In this document: positions 8,760 through 17,912 of the stretch, in pieces | How positions within the stretch are numbered: the first letter of the stretch is position 1 | Layout: every line of letters starts with the position of its first letter | Source: an uncultured Tateyamaria sp. | GTDB lineage: Bacteria; Pseudomonadota; Alphaproteobacteria; Rhodobacterales; Rhodobacteraceae | DNA length: 64,000 nt | Assembly (NCBI RefSeq): GCF_947494755.1 | Contig: NZ_CANLVZ010000013.1 | Coordinates: 1-64,000 of the forward strand | Direction of reading: 5' to 3' | The notes under the pieces: generated by a model | What the model was told of the DNA's origin: nothing | The model's input: the letters and a program-made list of their open reading frames with translations, nothing else | Databases searched by the model: none | Made by a program: the position numbers and the translations under genes

Positions 8760-9725
8760 ATGCGTATTGAAGTGACCCAAGATGTCTTCAGGCTGGCGCA
8801 GGTCTTTACGATTTCGCGTGGGTCCCGGACCGAGGCGCAGGTGCTGACCGTCCGCGTGTCGGACGGCGCGCATGCAGGCATGGGCGAGTGTGTGCCCTAT
8901 GCCCGCTATGGCGAGACGCTCGACGGCGTGACGGCTGCAATCGAAGGACTGCCCGCTGATCTGTCACGCAGGGATTTGTACGATCTGTTGCCTGCAGGTG
9001 CGGCCCGCAATGCGGTCGATTGCGCGTTGTGGGATCTGGAGGCGAAGCAGGCGGGCGAGCGCGCGTGGGAACTGGCCGGATTGCCGGTGCCCGGTCCTGA
9101 AATCACCGCCTACACCCTATCGCTGGATACGCCCGAAGTGATGCAGGCGCAGGCTGCAAAGAACGCGTTTCGCCCGCTGCTCAAGATCAAGCTGGGCACG
9201 CCGGACGATATGCCACGGCTTGAGGCGGTGCGCGCCGGTGCGCCCACATCCCGAATCATCGTGGATGCGAACGAGGGGTGGTCGGCGGAGGTGTACGCCG
9301 ATCTGGCCCCGCACCTCGTGCGTCTTGGCGTCGATCTGGTCGAACAGCCACTGCCCGCGGGCGATGACGAAGCGCTGATCGGGATGGACCGCCCCGTGCC
9401 GGTCTGTGCAGATGAATCCTGCCATGATCGCGCCTCGCTGGCGGCGCTCAAGGGCAAGTACGACATGGTGAACATCAAGCTCGACAAGACCGGTGGGCTG
9501 ACCGAGGCGCTGGCTTTGCGCGCGGCAGCGCAGACCGAGGGCTATCGTATCATGGTCGGCTGCATGGTCGGCTCGAGCCTTGCCATGGCCCCGGCCACGC
9601 TGGTGGCGCAGGGTGCGGCGGTGGTGGACCTTGACGGCCCGCTGCTCTTGGCCGAAGACCGGGCAACACCGTTGAAATTTGATGACGCCGGGATCCACCC
9701 GCCCGCGTCCGAGCTATGGGGATGA
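8760..9725 (+). CDS. dgcA: N-acetyl-D-glutamate racemase DgcA (enolase superfamily)
   Basis: A 321-residue member of the muconate-lactonizing/dipeptide-epimerase branch of the enolase superfamily. The expected residues are all visible: the KxK acid/base pair K142/K144 in LLKIKLG, metal ligands Asp169 (IIVDANEGW), Glu195 (DLVEQPLP) and Asp218 (VCADES), and a lysine on the opposite face (K240 in VNIKLDKTGG). That is a full set for 1,1-proton transfer. Next to dgcN it should interconvert N-acetyl-D- and L-glutamate. An L-Ala-D/L-Glu epimerase activity on muropeptides is the main alternative. It overlaps the next gene by 4 bp. Confidence 0.87.
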   Translation: MRIEVTQDVFRLAQVFTISRGSRTEAQVLTVRVSDGAHAGMGECVPYARYGETLDGVTAAIEGLPADLSRRDLYDLLPAGAARNAVDCALWDLEAKQAGERAWELAGLPVPGPEITAYTLSLDTPEVMQAQAAKNAFRPLLKIKLGTPDDMPRLEAVRAGAPTSRIIVDANEGWSAEVYADLAPHLVRLGVDLVEQPLPAGDDEALIGMDRPVPVCADESCHDRASLAALKGKYDMVNIKLDKTGGLTEALALRAAAQTEGYRIMVGCMVGSSLAMAPATLVAQGAAVVDLDGPLLLAEDRATPLKFDDAGIHPPASELWG

Positions 9726-10588
9726 ACATGCGCACAGTCTATGTAAACGGCGAGTATATGCCCGAGGCGGACGCCAAAGTGTCGATCTTTGATCGTGGGT
9801 TTCTGATGGCTGATGGCGTCTACGAAGTCACCTCGGTTCTGGACGGCAAGCTGATCGATTTCGACGGGCACGCGGTACGACTTCAGCGCTCGCTCGATGC
9901 GCTCGACATGGCCAACCCGATCTCGAAAGACGACCTGCTTGAAGTGCATCGCGAGTTGGTGCGTTTGAACGGGATCGAAGAGGGGATGATCTACCTCCAG
10001 ATCACGCGCGGTGCGCCGGAGGATCGTGATTTCGTCTTTCCCGATCCCGAAACGACGCCCTGCACCGTCGTGCTGTTCACCCAGAACAAGCCCGGTCTGG
10101 CCGACAACCCCGCGGCCAAACGTGGCATGAAAGTGATCAGCATCGACGACATTCGCTGGGGCCGTCGCGACATCAAGACGGTGCAGCTGCTTTATCCCTC
10201 CATGGGCAAGATGATGGCCAAGAAGGCGGGGGCGGATGATGCCTGGATGATCCAGGACGGGTTCGTGACCGAAGGGACCAGCAACAATGCCTATATCGTG
10301 AAGGGCAACAAGATCATCACCCGCGCCAAATCCAACGACATCCTGCACGGCATAACCCGCGCGGCCGTTTTGCGCTTTGCCCAAGAGGCGCAGATGGAGG
10401 TCGAGGAGCGCAACTTTACCATTGAAGAGGCCCGCGAGGCTGATGAGGCGTTCATTACGTCCGCTTCGACCTTTGTGATGCCTGTGGTAGAAATCGACGG
10501 GCAGCCGTTGGGCGACGGCACGCCGGGCAAGGTCGCCCCACGTCTGCGCGAAATCTATCTGGATGAAAGCCGCAAGGTCGCCATCTAG
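9722..10588 (+). CDS. D-amino-acid aminotransferase (class IV, PLP)
   Basis: A fold-type IV aminotransferase of about 288 residues. The start VYVNGEYMPE...SIFDRGFLMADGVYE and the PLP lysine K152 in DIKTVQLL are typical of D-alanine aminotransferase. It moves the amino group between D-amino acids and 2-oxo acids, for example D-Ala and 2-oxoglutarate to pyruvate and D-Glu. The start at 9722 gives an ATGA overlap with dgcA, implying translational coupling; 9716 and 9728 are alternatives. Coupling to dgcN-dgcA suggests that D-amino acids are funnelled through D-Glu into the N-acetylation/racemisation route. Confidence 0.88.
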   Translation: MNMRTVYVNGEYMPEADAKVSIFDRGFLMADGVYEVTSVLDGKLIDFDGHAVRLQRSLDALDMANPISKDDLLEVHRELVRLNGIEEGMIYLQITRGAPEDRDFVFPDPETTPCTVVLFTQNKPGLADNPAAKRGMKVISIDDIRWGRRDIKTVQLLYPSMGKMMAKKAGADDAWMIQDGFVTEGTSNNAYIVKGNKIITRAKSNDILHGITRAAVLRFAQEAQMEVEERNFTIEEAREADEAFITSASTFVMPVVEIDGQPLGDGTPGKVAPRLREIYLDESRKVAI

Positions 10589-11394
10589 GGATAGACCGGG
10601 TCGCGCCCGAGCAATTCGTCTAACTGCCGCGCGATCCAGCCGTGCGGGATGAAGTGCCCGCCGGGGTGGATATCGAGTGCAACTTTGGTGTCACCAGCGC
10701 AGTCCCATTCCGTCCGGCTCAGCGTCAGGAAGTCAACGGCGGACCAGTCGCGTGTCGCCGTGGGCGTGCCGCAATCGAATTGTGAGCGCCACAGGGCCAC
10801 CGGGTACGTTTCATCGCCGTCCCGCCCGTACGGAAAATCCAGCACATTGTCGTTCAGTCCGTGGACGTGCCGCACTTCTTGCGGGGCCTGTGCGCAGTCT
10901 TCCTGCTGGTTTAGCGTGCCTGATATGCCAAGCAGTGCGCGCACATTCATTTGGGTGCCCCGGTCACAGGCGACGCGCCACGCCATGATCGATCCATAGG
11001 AATAGCCGGACAGAAAGATGTTTTCCGGATCAATGGGATAGCGATTGGCGACGTCTTCGAGAACCTCGTGGGCAAAGGCGACGTCTTCGGTTTCGGGCGA
11101 CCACATGTTCCACGTCTTGCGATTGCCGTTAGGGGCGATCAATAACACGCCCCGCCGCCGGGTCGCCCCGGAAATGCGTTGGTGCTGCACCGGCAGGGCA
11201 CCGGTGCGCTGCCAGCCGTGAAAGTGGATCAGAACGGGCAGGGGGCTTTCGCCATCCCAGCCATCCGGTTCCTTGACGTGGTAGGAGCGCGCGCCGACCT
11301 CGCAGGGCACGTCCAGCTGGCAGTCACGTTGCCATGGGCCCATGGCGGCGGCGGGGAGGGCCCAAAGGGCAAGCAGTGCAAAAAGGTATCTCAT
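10585..11394 (-). CDS. Secreted PHB-depolymerase-like/LpqC-type esterase
   Basis: A 269-residue alpha/beta hydrolase with an N-terminal signal peptide (residues 1-17). The nucleophile elbow is GYSYG (130-134, Ser132), and a C-terminal HPGGHFIPHGW segment carries the probable catalytic histidine. The HFHGW segment near residue 58 is the usual oxyanion-side motif. Cysteines at positions 25, 31 and near the C terminus suggest disulfides, in line with export. The substrate could be a polyester or a feruloyl-type ester. The ATG at 11394 was preferred to an upstream GTG. Its stop overlaps the aminotransferase stop as CTAG. Confidence 0.82.
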   Translation of the reverse strand: MRYLFALLALWALPAAAMGPWQRDCQLDVPCEVGARSYHVKEPDGWDGESPLPVLIHFHGWQRTGALPVQHQRISGATRRRGVLLIAPNGNRKTWNMWSPETEDVAFAHEVLEDVANRYPIDPENIFLSGYSYGSIMAWRVACDRGTQMNVRALLGISGTLNQQEDCAQAPQEVRHVHGLNDNVLDFPYGRDGDETYPVALWRSQFDCGTPTATRDWSAVDFLTLSRTEWDCAGDTKVALDIHPGGHFIPHGWIARQLDELLGRDPVYP

Positions 11395-11425
11395 GGCGGG
11401 CACGCTACGCCACCGTGCGGCGGTG

Positions 11426-11638
11426 TCATGTCAAATTATCGTGGTCGCAGGAATTGCGCCGCTTCACCGCATCAAGCCAGCGGTCGATCAGGAATATGGG
11501 GGCCAGAATGATCGCCCAGCCCGTGAAATTGATGATCGTGAAGGTGATCTTGAGGCCCGTCGCCATATCCGAGCGCCACAGGAACACGTGGGCGATCAGG
11601 ATCAGGACAACCATTGCGGCGACGAGGTATGTTTTCAT
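11426..11638 (-). CDS. Small two-TM membrane protein, unknown function
   Basis: A 70-residue protein with two hydrophobic helices (about residues 4-20 and 28-50) and a basic C-terminal tail. No family is recognised. The start at 11638 (MKTYLVA) puts the first helix at the N terminus; the ribosome binding site is weak. It sits between glsA and the esterase gene on the same strand, 31 bp downstream of glsA, so it may be cotranscribed. Confidence that it is a real gene rests on its membrane-protein composition and position. Confidence 0.55.
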   Translation of the reverse strand: MKTYLVAAMVVLILIAHVFLWRSDMATGLKITFTIINFTGWAIILAPIFLIDRWLDAVKRRNSCDHDNLT

Positions 11639-11669
11639 GGATCGCAACCTAGCACATGAGCGCCGGATT

Positions 11670-12602
11670 TCAGCCGGCAAAGACGGACCAGCCGGTAAAT
11701 TGCGCCAGACGGTGCGCGGCCTCGGTCCCAACTTTGGAATTGCCGTAGTTGTTCAGCCCCGGCGACCAGACGGCGATCGATGCCTTGCCGGGCGCGATGA
11801 TCAGAATACCGCCGCCAACGCCACTTTTGCCCGGCAGGCCGACCCGAAACGCGAAATCGCCCGACCCGTCATAGTGCCCGCAGGTCATCATCAGCGCGTT
11901 GATCCGCCGCGCACGTTCCGAGGATAGCAGGCGCGGGGCATTTTGAAATCGCGCCAGCACCGTACCCGCGCGTGCCAATTGATCCGTGTTCATCGCGATG
12001 GCGCATTGATGAAAATACGTCTCGAGCGTGCTGTTCGGCGGGTTGTGCAGGTTCTTGTGCGAGGCGAGGTAGTAGGCGAGCGCGGTGTTGCGGTGCCCTG
12101 TGACCTTTTCCGAGGTCGCCACGTCGCCATCGATGTGGATATTCGTGTCACCCGCGGCAGTGCGGATAAAGCCCAGGACCTCGGCTAGCGCATCGGCGGG
12201 CATACGACCATCCAGCAAGGCGTCGGTCGTCACAAGCGCGCCTGCATTGATGAACGGATTGCGCGGGCGCCCCTGTTCGCGTTCGAGCAGAACGATAGAG
12301 TCAAAGGAGGTCCCCGAAGGCTCGCGCCCGACCCGATCCCAAAGCTCATCTCCGATCCGGCCCAACACGCAAGCCAAGGTGAACACCTTCGACACGCTCT
12401 GGATCGAAAAGGGTTGGTCGTGGCAGCCTGCCGACAAGACTTGCCCATCTGGTAATGCGACGGAGATCGCGAATTGATCCGGGGCGATGCAGGCCAGCTC
12501 GGGTATATAATTCGCAGGCGTGCCCCAGTCGTTTGCGGCATGCACGGACATGTCCAGATCCGTCAGAAACGATTGTAGGTCGGGGGGCGAAACGCGTGTC
12601 AT
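11670..12602 (-). CDS. glsA: Glutaminase A
   Basis: A 310-residue serine-dependent glutaminase that hydrolyses L-glutamine to glutamate and ammonia. The SxxK catalytic pair is Ser69/Lys72 in IQSVSKVF. Other conserved family segments are NYIPELA, NPFINAGA and the C-terminal GKSGVGGGI. Length matches the usual 308-310 residues. It lies directly downstream of pheS on the same strand (22 bp), so it may be read through from the rpmI-rplT-pheS direction despite the terminator after rplT. Confidence 0.95.
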   Translation of the reverse strand: MTRVSPPDLQSFLTDLDMSVHAANDWGTPANYIPELACIAPDQFAISVALPDGQVLSAGCHDQPFSIQSVSKVFTLACVLGRIGDELWDRVGREPSGTSFDSIVLLEREQGRPRNPFINAGALVTTDALLDGRMPADALAEVLGFIRTAAGDTNIHIDGDVATSEKVTGHRNTALAYYLASHKNLHNPPNSTLETYFHQCAIAMNTDQLARAGTVLARFQNAPRLLSSERARRINALMMTCGHYDGSGDFAFRVGLPGKSGVGGGILIIAPGKASIAVWSPGLNNYGNSKVGTEAAHRLAQFTGWSVFAG

Positions 12603-12624
12603 TCTATCCGCCCTTTCGCACGCC

Positions 12625-13698
12625 CTATCTGCTCAACCCGCCGTGCAGCGTTGGCACGTCGAGGGCGGCAAAGCCGTAATGGCGCAACCACCGCAGATCG
12701 CTGTCAAAGAAGGCACGCAAATCGGGGATGCCGTATTTCAGCATTGCAATCCGGTCGATTCCCATGCCAAAGGCAAAGCCCTGCCATTCGTTCGGATCGA
12801 TGCCGCCCGCCTGCAAGACTTTGGGGTGCACCATGCCCGAGCCGAGGATTTCAAGCCAATCGTCGCCTTCGCCGACCTTGAGTGTGCCACCCTCCCACGA
12901 GCAGCGGATATCGACCTCGGCTGACGGCTCGGTGAAGGGGAAGTGCGAGGCGCGGAAGCGCAGATCGACGCCGTCCACCTCGAAATAGGCTTTCACGAAC
13001 TCTTCGAGCACCCATTTGAGGTTCGCCATGCTGATGTCCTTGTCGATGGCGAGGCCTTCGACCTGGTGGAACATTGGCGTGTGCGTCTGGTCATAGTCCG
13101 CGCGATAGACACCGCCGGGGCAGATGATGCGCGTCGGCGCGCCGCTCGCTTCCATGCTGCGGATCTGCACGGGGCTGGTGTGTGTGCGCAGCACATGCGG
13201 CGGGCGATCATCGCCGTCGGCACGGTGCATATAGAACGTGTCCATCTCGGCGCGGGCCGGATGGTGGCCGGGAATGTTGAGGGCGTCGAAGTTGTACCAG
13301 TCGGTGTCGATCCGGGGGCCTTCGGCCACGCTGAACCCCATCTCGGCGAAGATGGCGGTGACCTCTTCGCTGACCTGACTGATCGGGTGGATGGAGCCCT
13401 GACGTTGGGGGCGCACCGGCAGTGACACATCGAGCCATTCCGAGCGCAGGCGTTCATCAAGCGCGGCGTCCGCAAGGCCTGCCTTCTTGGCCGCAAGCGC
13501 GCTGTTGATCTCGTCCTTGAGCGCGTTGAGCGCGGGGCCCGCGACCTGCCGCTCCTCCGGGGTCATCTTGCCCAATTCGCGCATCTTGAGCGCGACTTCG
13601 CCCTTCTTGCCGACGGCAGCGATGCGGATGTCCTCAAGCGCGGCCTCGCTGCCAGCATCGGCAATCTGGGTCAGGTATTTCGCTTTGAGATCGTCCAT
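12625..13698 (-). CDS. pheS: Phenylalanine-tRNA ligase alpha subunit
   Basis: A 357-residue class II synthetase subunit that activates phenylalanine as the alpha chain of the (alpha-beta)2 enzyme. A coiled-coil N-terminal arm (about 1-90) precedes the catalytic core, with motif 2-like [15 protein letters not shown] and motif 3 [18 protein letters not shown]. It follows rpmI-rplT on the minus strand, separated by a terminator. Its partner pheT is not next to it but on the plus strand 6 kb away. Confidence 0.97.
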   Translation of the reverse strand: MDDLKAKYLTQIADAGSEAALEDIRIAAVGKKGEVALKMRELGKMTPEERQVAGPALNALKDEINSALAAKKAGLADAALDERLRSEWLDVSLPVRPQRQGSIHPISQVSEEVTAIFAEMGFSVAEGPRIDTDWYNFDALNIPGHHPARAEMDTFYMHRADGDDRPPHVLRTHTSPVQIRSMEASGAPTRIICPGGVYRADYDQTHTPMFHQVEGLAIDKDISMANLKWVLEEFVKAYFEVDGVDLRFRASHFPFTEPSAEVDIRCSWEGGTLKVGEGDDWLEILGSGMVHPKVLQAGGIDPNEWQGFAFGMGIDRIAMLKYGIPDLRAFFDSDLRWLRHYGFAALDVPTLHGGLSR

Positions 13699-13819
13699 GG
13701 CATGCGGCTCCTTACGTGCGTCGCCGTGCTATCACATCGCTGCGCTTTGGCAAGGTCACCTGGTGCGGGTGACGACACTGTCGCGCACCGTCGGTGCGTC
13801 GCACGGCACCGCAAAACAG

Positions 13820-13849
13820 AAAAAAGCCCCGCTCGGATCAGAGCGGGGC
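13820..13849 (-). terminator. Rho-independent terminator after rplT
   Basis: On the minus strand the stem GCCCCGCTC/GAGCGGGGC is perfect over 9 bp with a 6-base loop and is followed by six T residues. It lies 30 bp downstream of the rplT stop and 120 bp upstream of the pheS start, so pheS probably relies on its own promoter or on readthrough. Confidence 0.9.
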
Positions 13850-13879
13850 CTTGCTGAATGTAAATTGTGATCGACTGGC

Positions 13880-14242
13880 TTAAGCGAGTTGCGCTTTGGC
13901 CTGATCCACGATTGCGGCGAATGCGGCAGGCTCGTTGACGGCCAGATCGGCCAAAACCTTGCGGTCCACTTCGATGCCAGCCAGCGTCAGGCCGTTGATG
14001 AAGCGGCTGTATGTCAGTGCCTCGTCATGTGCACGCACGGCCGCGTTGATCCGCTGGATCCACAGCGCGCGGAAGCTGCGCTTGCGGTTATGCCGGTCGC
14101 GGGTCGCGTACTGGTTGGCCTTGTCGACAGCCTGACGGGCGACCTTGAAGGTGCTCTTGCGGCGGCCGTAATAGCCTTTGGCGGCCTTGATGACCTTCTT
14201 GTGACGGGCGTGGGCGACGGTTCCACCTTTGGTGCGGGACAT
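13880..14242 (-). CDS. rplT: 50S ribosomal protein L20
   Basis: A 120-residue basic protein with the L20 hallmarks: [18 protein letters not shown] near the start, then [23 protein letters not shown]20 is an early-binding 23S rRNA assembly protein. It follows rpmI by 15 bp as a two-gene operon; infC, often upstream in other bacteria, is not present here. A strong terminator follows. Confidence 0.99.
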   Translation of the reverse strand: MSRTKGGTVAHARHKKVIKAAKGYYGRRKSTFKVARQAVDKANQYATRDRHNRKRSFRALWIQRINAAVRAHDEALTYSRFINGLTLAGIEVDRKVLADLAVNEPAAFAAIVDQAKAQLA

Positions 14243-14257
14243 ATGTCTATCCTCCTA

Positions 14258-14458
14258 TCAGCGGTCGTAGGGCATGAAGCCCTTGACGATTTTGGCGTCG
14301 GGGGCCGACAGGGTCGTGGTGCCACGGGCGTCACGGATGAATTTGCGGGTGCGTTTGATCATGCCGTGGCGTTTGCCGGCCTGACCTGCCAGGACCTTGC
14401 CGGTCGCGGTCACTTTGAAGCGCTTTTTGGCGCTCGATTTCGTCTTCATCTTGGGCAT
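14258..14458 (-). CDS. rpmI: 50S ribosomal protein L35
   Basis: A 66-residue protein with the L35 pattern [15 protein letters not shown], then GKRHGM and a C-terminal KIVKGFMPY. The start at 14458 is preceded by GGAGACG, a good ribosome binding site; a longer frame adds 15 residues without family support. It is the first gene of the rpmI-rplT operon. Confidence 0.98.
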   Translation of the reverse strand: MPKMKTKSSAKKRFKVTATGKVLAGQAGKRHGMIKRTRKFIRDARGTTTLSAPDAKIVKGFMPYDR

Positions 14459-14539
14459 TTCCGTCTCCATCATTTGAGTTCGGTAGAACGCGCGACTCGG
14501 CATGCCACTGTGGCCGGACGCGCGGAACGAAGCCGCTCT

Positions 14540-14570
14540 TTAGGGGGGGACCGCATCAAGTGCAAGTCAA
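14540..14570 (-). promoter_or_regulatory. Candidate promoter of rpmI-rplT
   Basis: On the minus strand TTGACT (14570-14565) lies about 110 bp upstream of the rpmI start. A poor -10 element (CCCTAA or CCCCTA) follows at 18-19 bp spacing, as is often seen in GC-rich alphaproteobacteria. This is a weak call based on the -35 hexamer and its position only. Confidence 0.3.
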
Positions 14571-14590
14571 ATATGGGGCCTGATTGATGG

Positions 14591-14815
14591 TCAGGGCATG
14601 AGTTTCGCAATCACGCGCACAAAGACGTCGGGGATGTTTTCGAGCCGATAGCCGCCGGGCTGCGTCTGGATGGCCAGCAGGATAAGTCCGCCTGCAATCA
14701 AGACTGTAATCGCTGAGGCCCGCGGCGCACGCCTGTCGGACAACGCAGACAACACCGAAGGGATCGAAAGCCCGGCAAGAACAATGCCGAGCACCAAATA
14801 CATATCCGGAGTCAT
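14591..14815 (-). CDS. Conserved small membrane protein, unknown function
   Basis: A 74-residue protein with two predicted helices (about residues 4-24 and 34-49) separated by a basic loop SDRRAPRAS. The C-terminal part (YRLENIPDVFVRVIAKLM) is amphipathic. It lies 30 bp after pyk on the same strand and upstream of rpmI, so it is probably cotranscribed with pyk. No family recognised. An internal ATG at 14803 is an alternative start. Confidence 0.6.
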   Translation of the reverse strand: MTPDMYLVLGIVLAGLSIPSVLSALSDRRAPRASAITVLIAGGLILLAIQTQPGGYRLENIPDVFVRVIAKLMP

Positions 14816-14845
14816 CTCTTTACCCTACTTGATCGCGGGGCGACG

Positions 14846-16291
14846 TTACTCTGGATCGGTGGAATAAATCAAACGTTCATCGCAAGGGGCAACGCGCAGA
14901 ATGTTCGTGGTGCCGGTGACGTTGAAGGGAACACCGGCCGTGACCACGATCCGATCCTCGGCCGTTGCAAACCCCTTGTCGCGTGCAGCCTTGGCCGCCC
15001 CCACAACCGCCCCTTTGAAGCGATCCATCACGCCGGTCACAACGCAATTGCAGCCCCAGGTCAGCGCGATCCGACGTGCAGTGCCCTTGAGCGGTGTCAG
15101 CGCGAGGATCGGCACACGGGGCCGCTCGCGTGCGACCAGCAACGCAGTGGTCCCGCTTTGGGTAAAACAGCAGATCGCCTTGATGTCGGCCGTCTCCGCA
15201 ATCTCGCGCGCGGCGGCCACGATACCGTCCGCAACCGAGGCGCGGTTGGCGCTGCGGCTGGATTCGATAATCTGCGTGTAGGTCGGATCCTGTTCGACCT
15301 CTGCAGCAACCCGGTCCATGGTTGTCACAGCCTCGATGGGAAAGCTGCCCGCCGCACTTTCGGCGCTCAGCATCACGGCATCCGCACCTTCATAGATCGC
15401 CGTGGCCACATCGCTGACTTCGGCGCGGGTCGGCATGGGGCTTTCGATCATGCTTTCGAGCATTTGGGTCGCCACGATCACAGGCTTGGCCGCATGGCGA
15501 CATTTGCGCACGAGGCGTTTCTGGATCGGCGGCACGTTCTGGACCGGCAGTTCAACGCCCAGATCACCACGAGCCACCATGATCCCATCGCTAACAGCCA
15601 GAATGTCGTCAAAGCGATCCACGGCGTTGGGTTTTTCGATCTTGGACAGGATTGCGGCGCGCCCTTTGACAAGCTCGCGGGCCTCTTCCACGTCAGCTGC
15701 GCGCTGCACAAAGGACAAGGCCATCCAATCGACACCCAACTCGGCGACATATTCCAGATCGGCACGGTCCTTGTCGGACAGGGCGGCGAGGGGCAGTTCC
15801 ACGTCAGGAACATTGACACCCTTGCGGTTGGAAATCACACCACCGGCGATCACCACACAATCCGCGAAATCGGCACCGCAGGCTTCTACGCGCAGCCGGA
15901 TCTTGCCGTCATTGACCAATAGGGATTTCCCGGGCTCGAGCGCCGCGAAAATCTCGGGGTGGGGCAGGCAGACACGGCTCGCATCACCGTCGGTCTTGTC
16001 CAGATCAAGGCGGAACTTCGCGCCTTCATCGAGCATCTCGCTGTCACCGGCAAAGACACCTACGCGCAGCTTGGGACCCTGCAGGTCGGCCAGAATGGCG
16101 ATGGTGGACCCGCAATCCTCTTCAACCTGACGGATGATCTTGTGCTTTTCGGCGATCTCTTCATGGCTGCCATGGGACATGTTCAAGCGAAACACATCCG
16201 CGCCCGCCTCGTGCAATGCGCGGATCATCTCGTATGTGTCCGAAGCCGGGCCAAGCGTGGCCACAATTTTCACGTTGCGCTGGCGTCGCAT
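14846..16291 (-). CDS. pyk: Pyruvate kinase
   Basis: A 481-residue enzyme converting phosphoenolpyruvate and ADP to pyruvate and ATP. Conserved motifs in order: RRQRNVKIVATLGPAS at the start, DLQGPKLRVG, LSKIEKPNAVDRFDDIL, the active-site MVARGDLGVELP, TQMLESMIESPMPTRAEVSDVA and the C-terminal allosteric domain from about 345. AAGGA precedes the start at 16291. It is divergent from the N-formylglutamate amidohydrolase gene. Confidence 0.98.
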   Translation of the reverse strand: MRRQRNVKIVATLGPASDTYEMIRALHEAGADVFRLNMSHGSHEEIAEKHKIIRQVEEDCGSTIAILADLQGPKLRVGVFAGDSEMLDEGAKFRLDLDKTDGDASRVCLPHPEIFAALEPGKSLLVNDGKIRLRVEACGADFADCVVIAGGVISNRKGVNVPDVELPLAALSDKDRADLEYVAELGVDWMALSFVQRAADVEEARELVKGRAAILSKIEKPNAVDRFDDILAVSDGIMVARGDLGVELPVQNVPPIQKRLVRKCRHAAKPVIVATQMLESMIESPMPTRAEVSDVATAIYEGADAVMLSAESAAGSFPIEAVTTMDRVAAEVEQDPTYTQIIESSRSANRASVADGIVAAAREIAETADIKAICCFTQSGTTALLVARERPRVPILALTPLKGTARRIALTWGCNCVVTGVMDRFKGAVVGAAKAARDKGFATAEDRIVVTAGVPFNVTGTTNILRVAPCDERLIYSTDPE

Positions 16292-16394
16292 ATGACAGAG
16301 TCCTTTTTGGTGATACCGCTAACACGTGCCTTATTGCCCAATTCACATCGTGTGGCAACTGGCCTAAACCTAGCGCAACGCGGGCGACAACAGC

Positions 16395-17132
16395 ATGACA
16401 TACTCTCCATTTTCCATTCACGGCGCAGACCGGTCAGGGCACTGGGTGATCACCTGTGATCATGCCTCAAACACGGTGCCCGAGGTCGTGGGTGGCGGCA
16501 GTCTGGGGCTGCCCGAGGCCGAAATGGAACGCCATATTGCCTATGACATCGGGGCCATGGGAACCGCACTCGCACTCGGCGAGGTGCTTAACGCGCCGGT
16601 GGTCTGCTCGAACTTCTCGCGACTGGTGATTGATCCGAACCGGGGCGCGGATGATCCAACGCTGATTCCGCAGCTTTATGATGGCACGATCATAGAAGGA
16701 AACCGACGCATCGACGGGGTTGAACGAGCCCGCCGGATCGCAGCATTCTATCAACCCTATCACAACGCGATTGTCGAAACCGCACGGGGCAAGGACATCG
16801 CGTTCCTGTCCATACACAGCTTTACCAGGCAGCTTCAGGCCCGCGCGCCACGACCGTGGGAAATCGGCGTGCTGTCGGCTCAGGATCGCCGGATCGCGAA
16901 CCCGCTGATCAGACGCCTTCAGGGGGCGCTGACCAGTCCCGTCGGCGACAATCAGCCCTATGCAGGCTTCTTTCCCGGTGACGCAATGACACAGCATGCA
17001 CATTCAAAAGGGCGGCCAAACGTCATCCTGGAACTGCGTCAGGACCTGATCGAGACTGAGGCGGGCCAAACCAACTGGGCCCAGTTCCTCGCCGCCCATC
17101 TTGAAGCGGCGAGCAAAGACGCCAATCTTTGA
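16395..17132 (+). CDS. N-formylglutamate amidohydrolase family protein
   Basis: A 245-residue member of the N-formylglutamate amidohydrolase family, which releases formate and glutamate from N-formylglutamate in histidine degradation. Family features are VITCDHASNTVPE near the N terminus, EGNRRIDG...RRIAAFYQPYHNAI and SIHSFTRQ. No hut genes are nearby, so the physiological substrate may differ. It is divergent from pyk and followed at 77 bp by the DUF1244 gene. Confidence 0.87.
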   Translation: MTYSPFSIHGADRSGHWVITCDHASNTVPEVVGGGSLGLPEAEMERHIAYDIGAMGTALALGEVLNAPVVCSNFSRLVIDPNRGADDPTLIPQLYDGTIIEGNRRIDGVERARRIAAFYQPYHNAIVETARGKDIAFLSIHSFTRQLQARAPRPWEIGVLSAQDRRIANPLIRRLQGALTSPVGDNQPYAGFFPGDAMTQHAHSKGRPNVILELRQDLIETEAGQTNWAQFLAAHLEAASKDANL

Positions 17133-17208
17133 TCCAACTTCATTTCGCCCAATAAACCGCGGGGTCTGGGGCAGCGCCCCAGTCCGACATAACATAGGAA
17201 CCAGACCG

Positions 17209-17520
17209 ATGGACGCACAAACCCAGCTTGAACTCGAAGCCGCAGCCTTCCGCCGTTTGCGTCAACACCTGATGCAGGACCGCACGGATGTGCAAAATAT
17301 CGACATGATGGACCTGACCGGCTTTTGCCGGAACTGCCTCGGCCGCTGGTATCAGGAGGCTGCAAATGAACGCGGGATCGACATGACCAAGGACGAAGGG
17401 CGCGAGGCGTTCTACGGGATGAGCATGGCCGAATGGAAAACGAACTTTCAAACCGACGCGAGCGGCGCGCAGCAGGAGGCGTTCAAGACCACCTTTGCCG
17501 AGAATGTCGACAAAAACTAG
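17209..17520 (+). CDS. DUF1244 (SMc04008-like) protein
   Basis: A 103-residue, probably all-alpha protein with the family core DLTGFCRNCLGRWYQEAA, which contains a CxxC pair (residues 43-46), then YGMSMAEWK. The CxxC could bind a metal, but the function is unknown. The start at 17209 follows TAGGAACC; the longer frame upstream adds 36 residues with no family match. Its TAG stop overlaps the stop of the convergent DoxX gene as CTAG. Confidence 0.88.
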   Translation: MDAQTQLELEAAAFRRLRQHLMQDRTDVQNIDMMDLTGFCRNCLGRWYQEAANERGIDMTKDEGREAFYGMSMAEWKTNFQTDASGAQQEAFKTTFAENVDKN

Positions 17521-17912
17521 CCCGCGCGACGCAAGGCAGACACCCCGGCCATCGCGATTAACCCGCCCATGACTGCAATGTTTTTGAAAAACAATGACAG
17601 TTCTGTGCGAAAATCTTCTGCCGGTACTGACCAGAACGGGTGAAATACGACGTTCACCGGCAATGTGTAACCCGCCAATCCCAGCGCGATCAGGCCCGTG
17701 CCGCGCAGGCCTGACGCCACCCAAAGGCCACCGCCCAGCTCAAGTGCTATCACCAGCGGCAGAACGATGCTGGCAAAGGGCAACCCGCCTGCCTCGATCT
17801 GCGCCAGGGTTGCGGACGGATCGCCAATCTTGTTGAGGCCGGCCAGGATGAACAGGCTCGCCAAAACGGCGCGGCCAATGTGTAGCGCCCAGATCGCCTG
17901 CACTCGGCTCAT
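17517..17912 (-). CDS. DoxX family membrane protein
   Basis: A 131-residue protein with four hydrophobic segments and the DoxX pattern HIGRAVLASLFILAGLNKIGD near the N terminus. DoxX-like proteins are small inner-membrane proteins of mostly unclear role; some act in redox or thiol stress. Its start overlaps the stop of the upstream lipoprotein gene by 4 bp (ATGA), so the two are translationally coupled and share the MarR-linked promoter region. Confidence 0.87.
   Translation of the reverse strand: MSRVQAIWALHIGRAVLASLFILAGLNKIGDPSATLAQIEAGGLPFASIVLPLVIALELGGGLWVASGLRGTGLIALGLAGYTLPVNVVFHPFWSVPAEDFRTELSLFFKNIAVMGGLIAMAGVSALRRAG

Noticed and set aside
7482..8873. A 463-codon open frame on the minus strand.
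   Set aside because: It is the antisense shadow of dgcN with biased composition and no recognisable domain; dgcN on the plus strand has clear family motifs.
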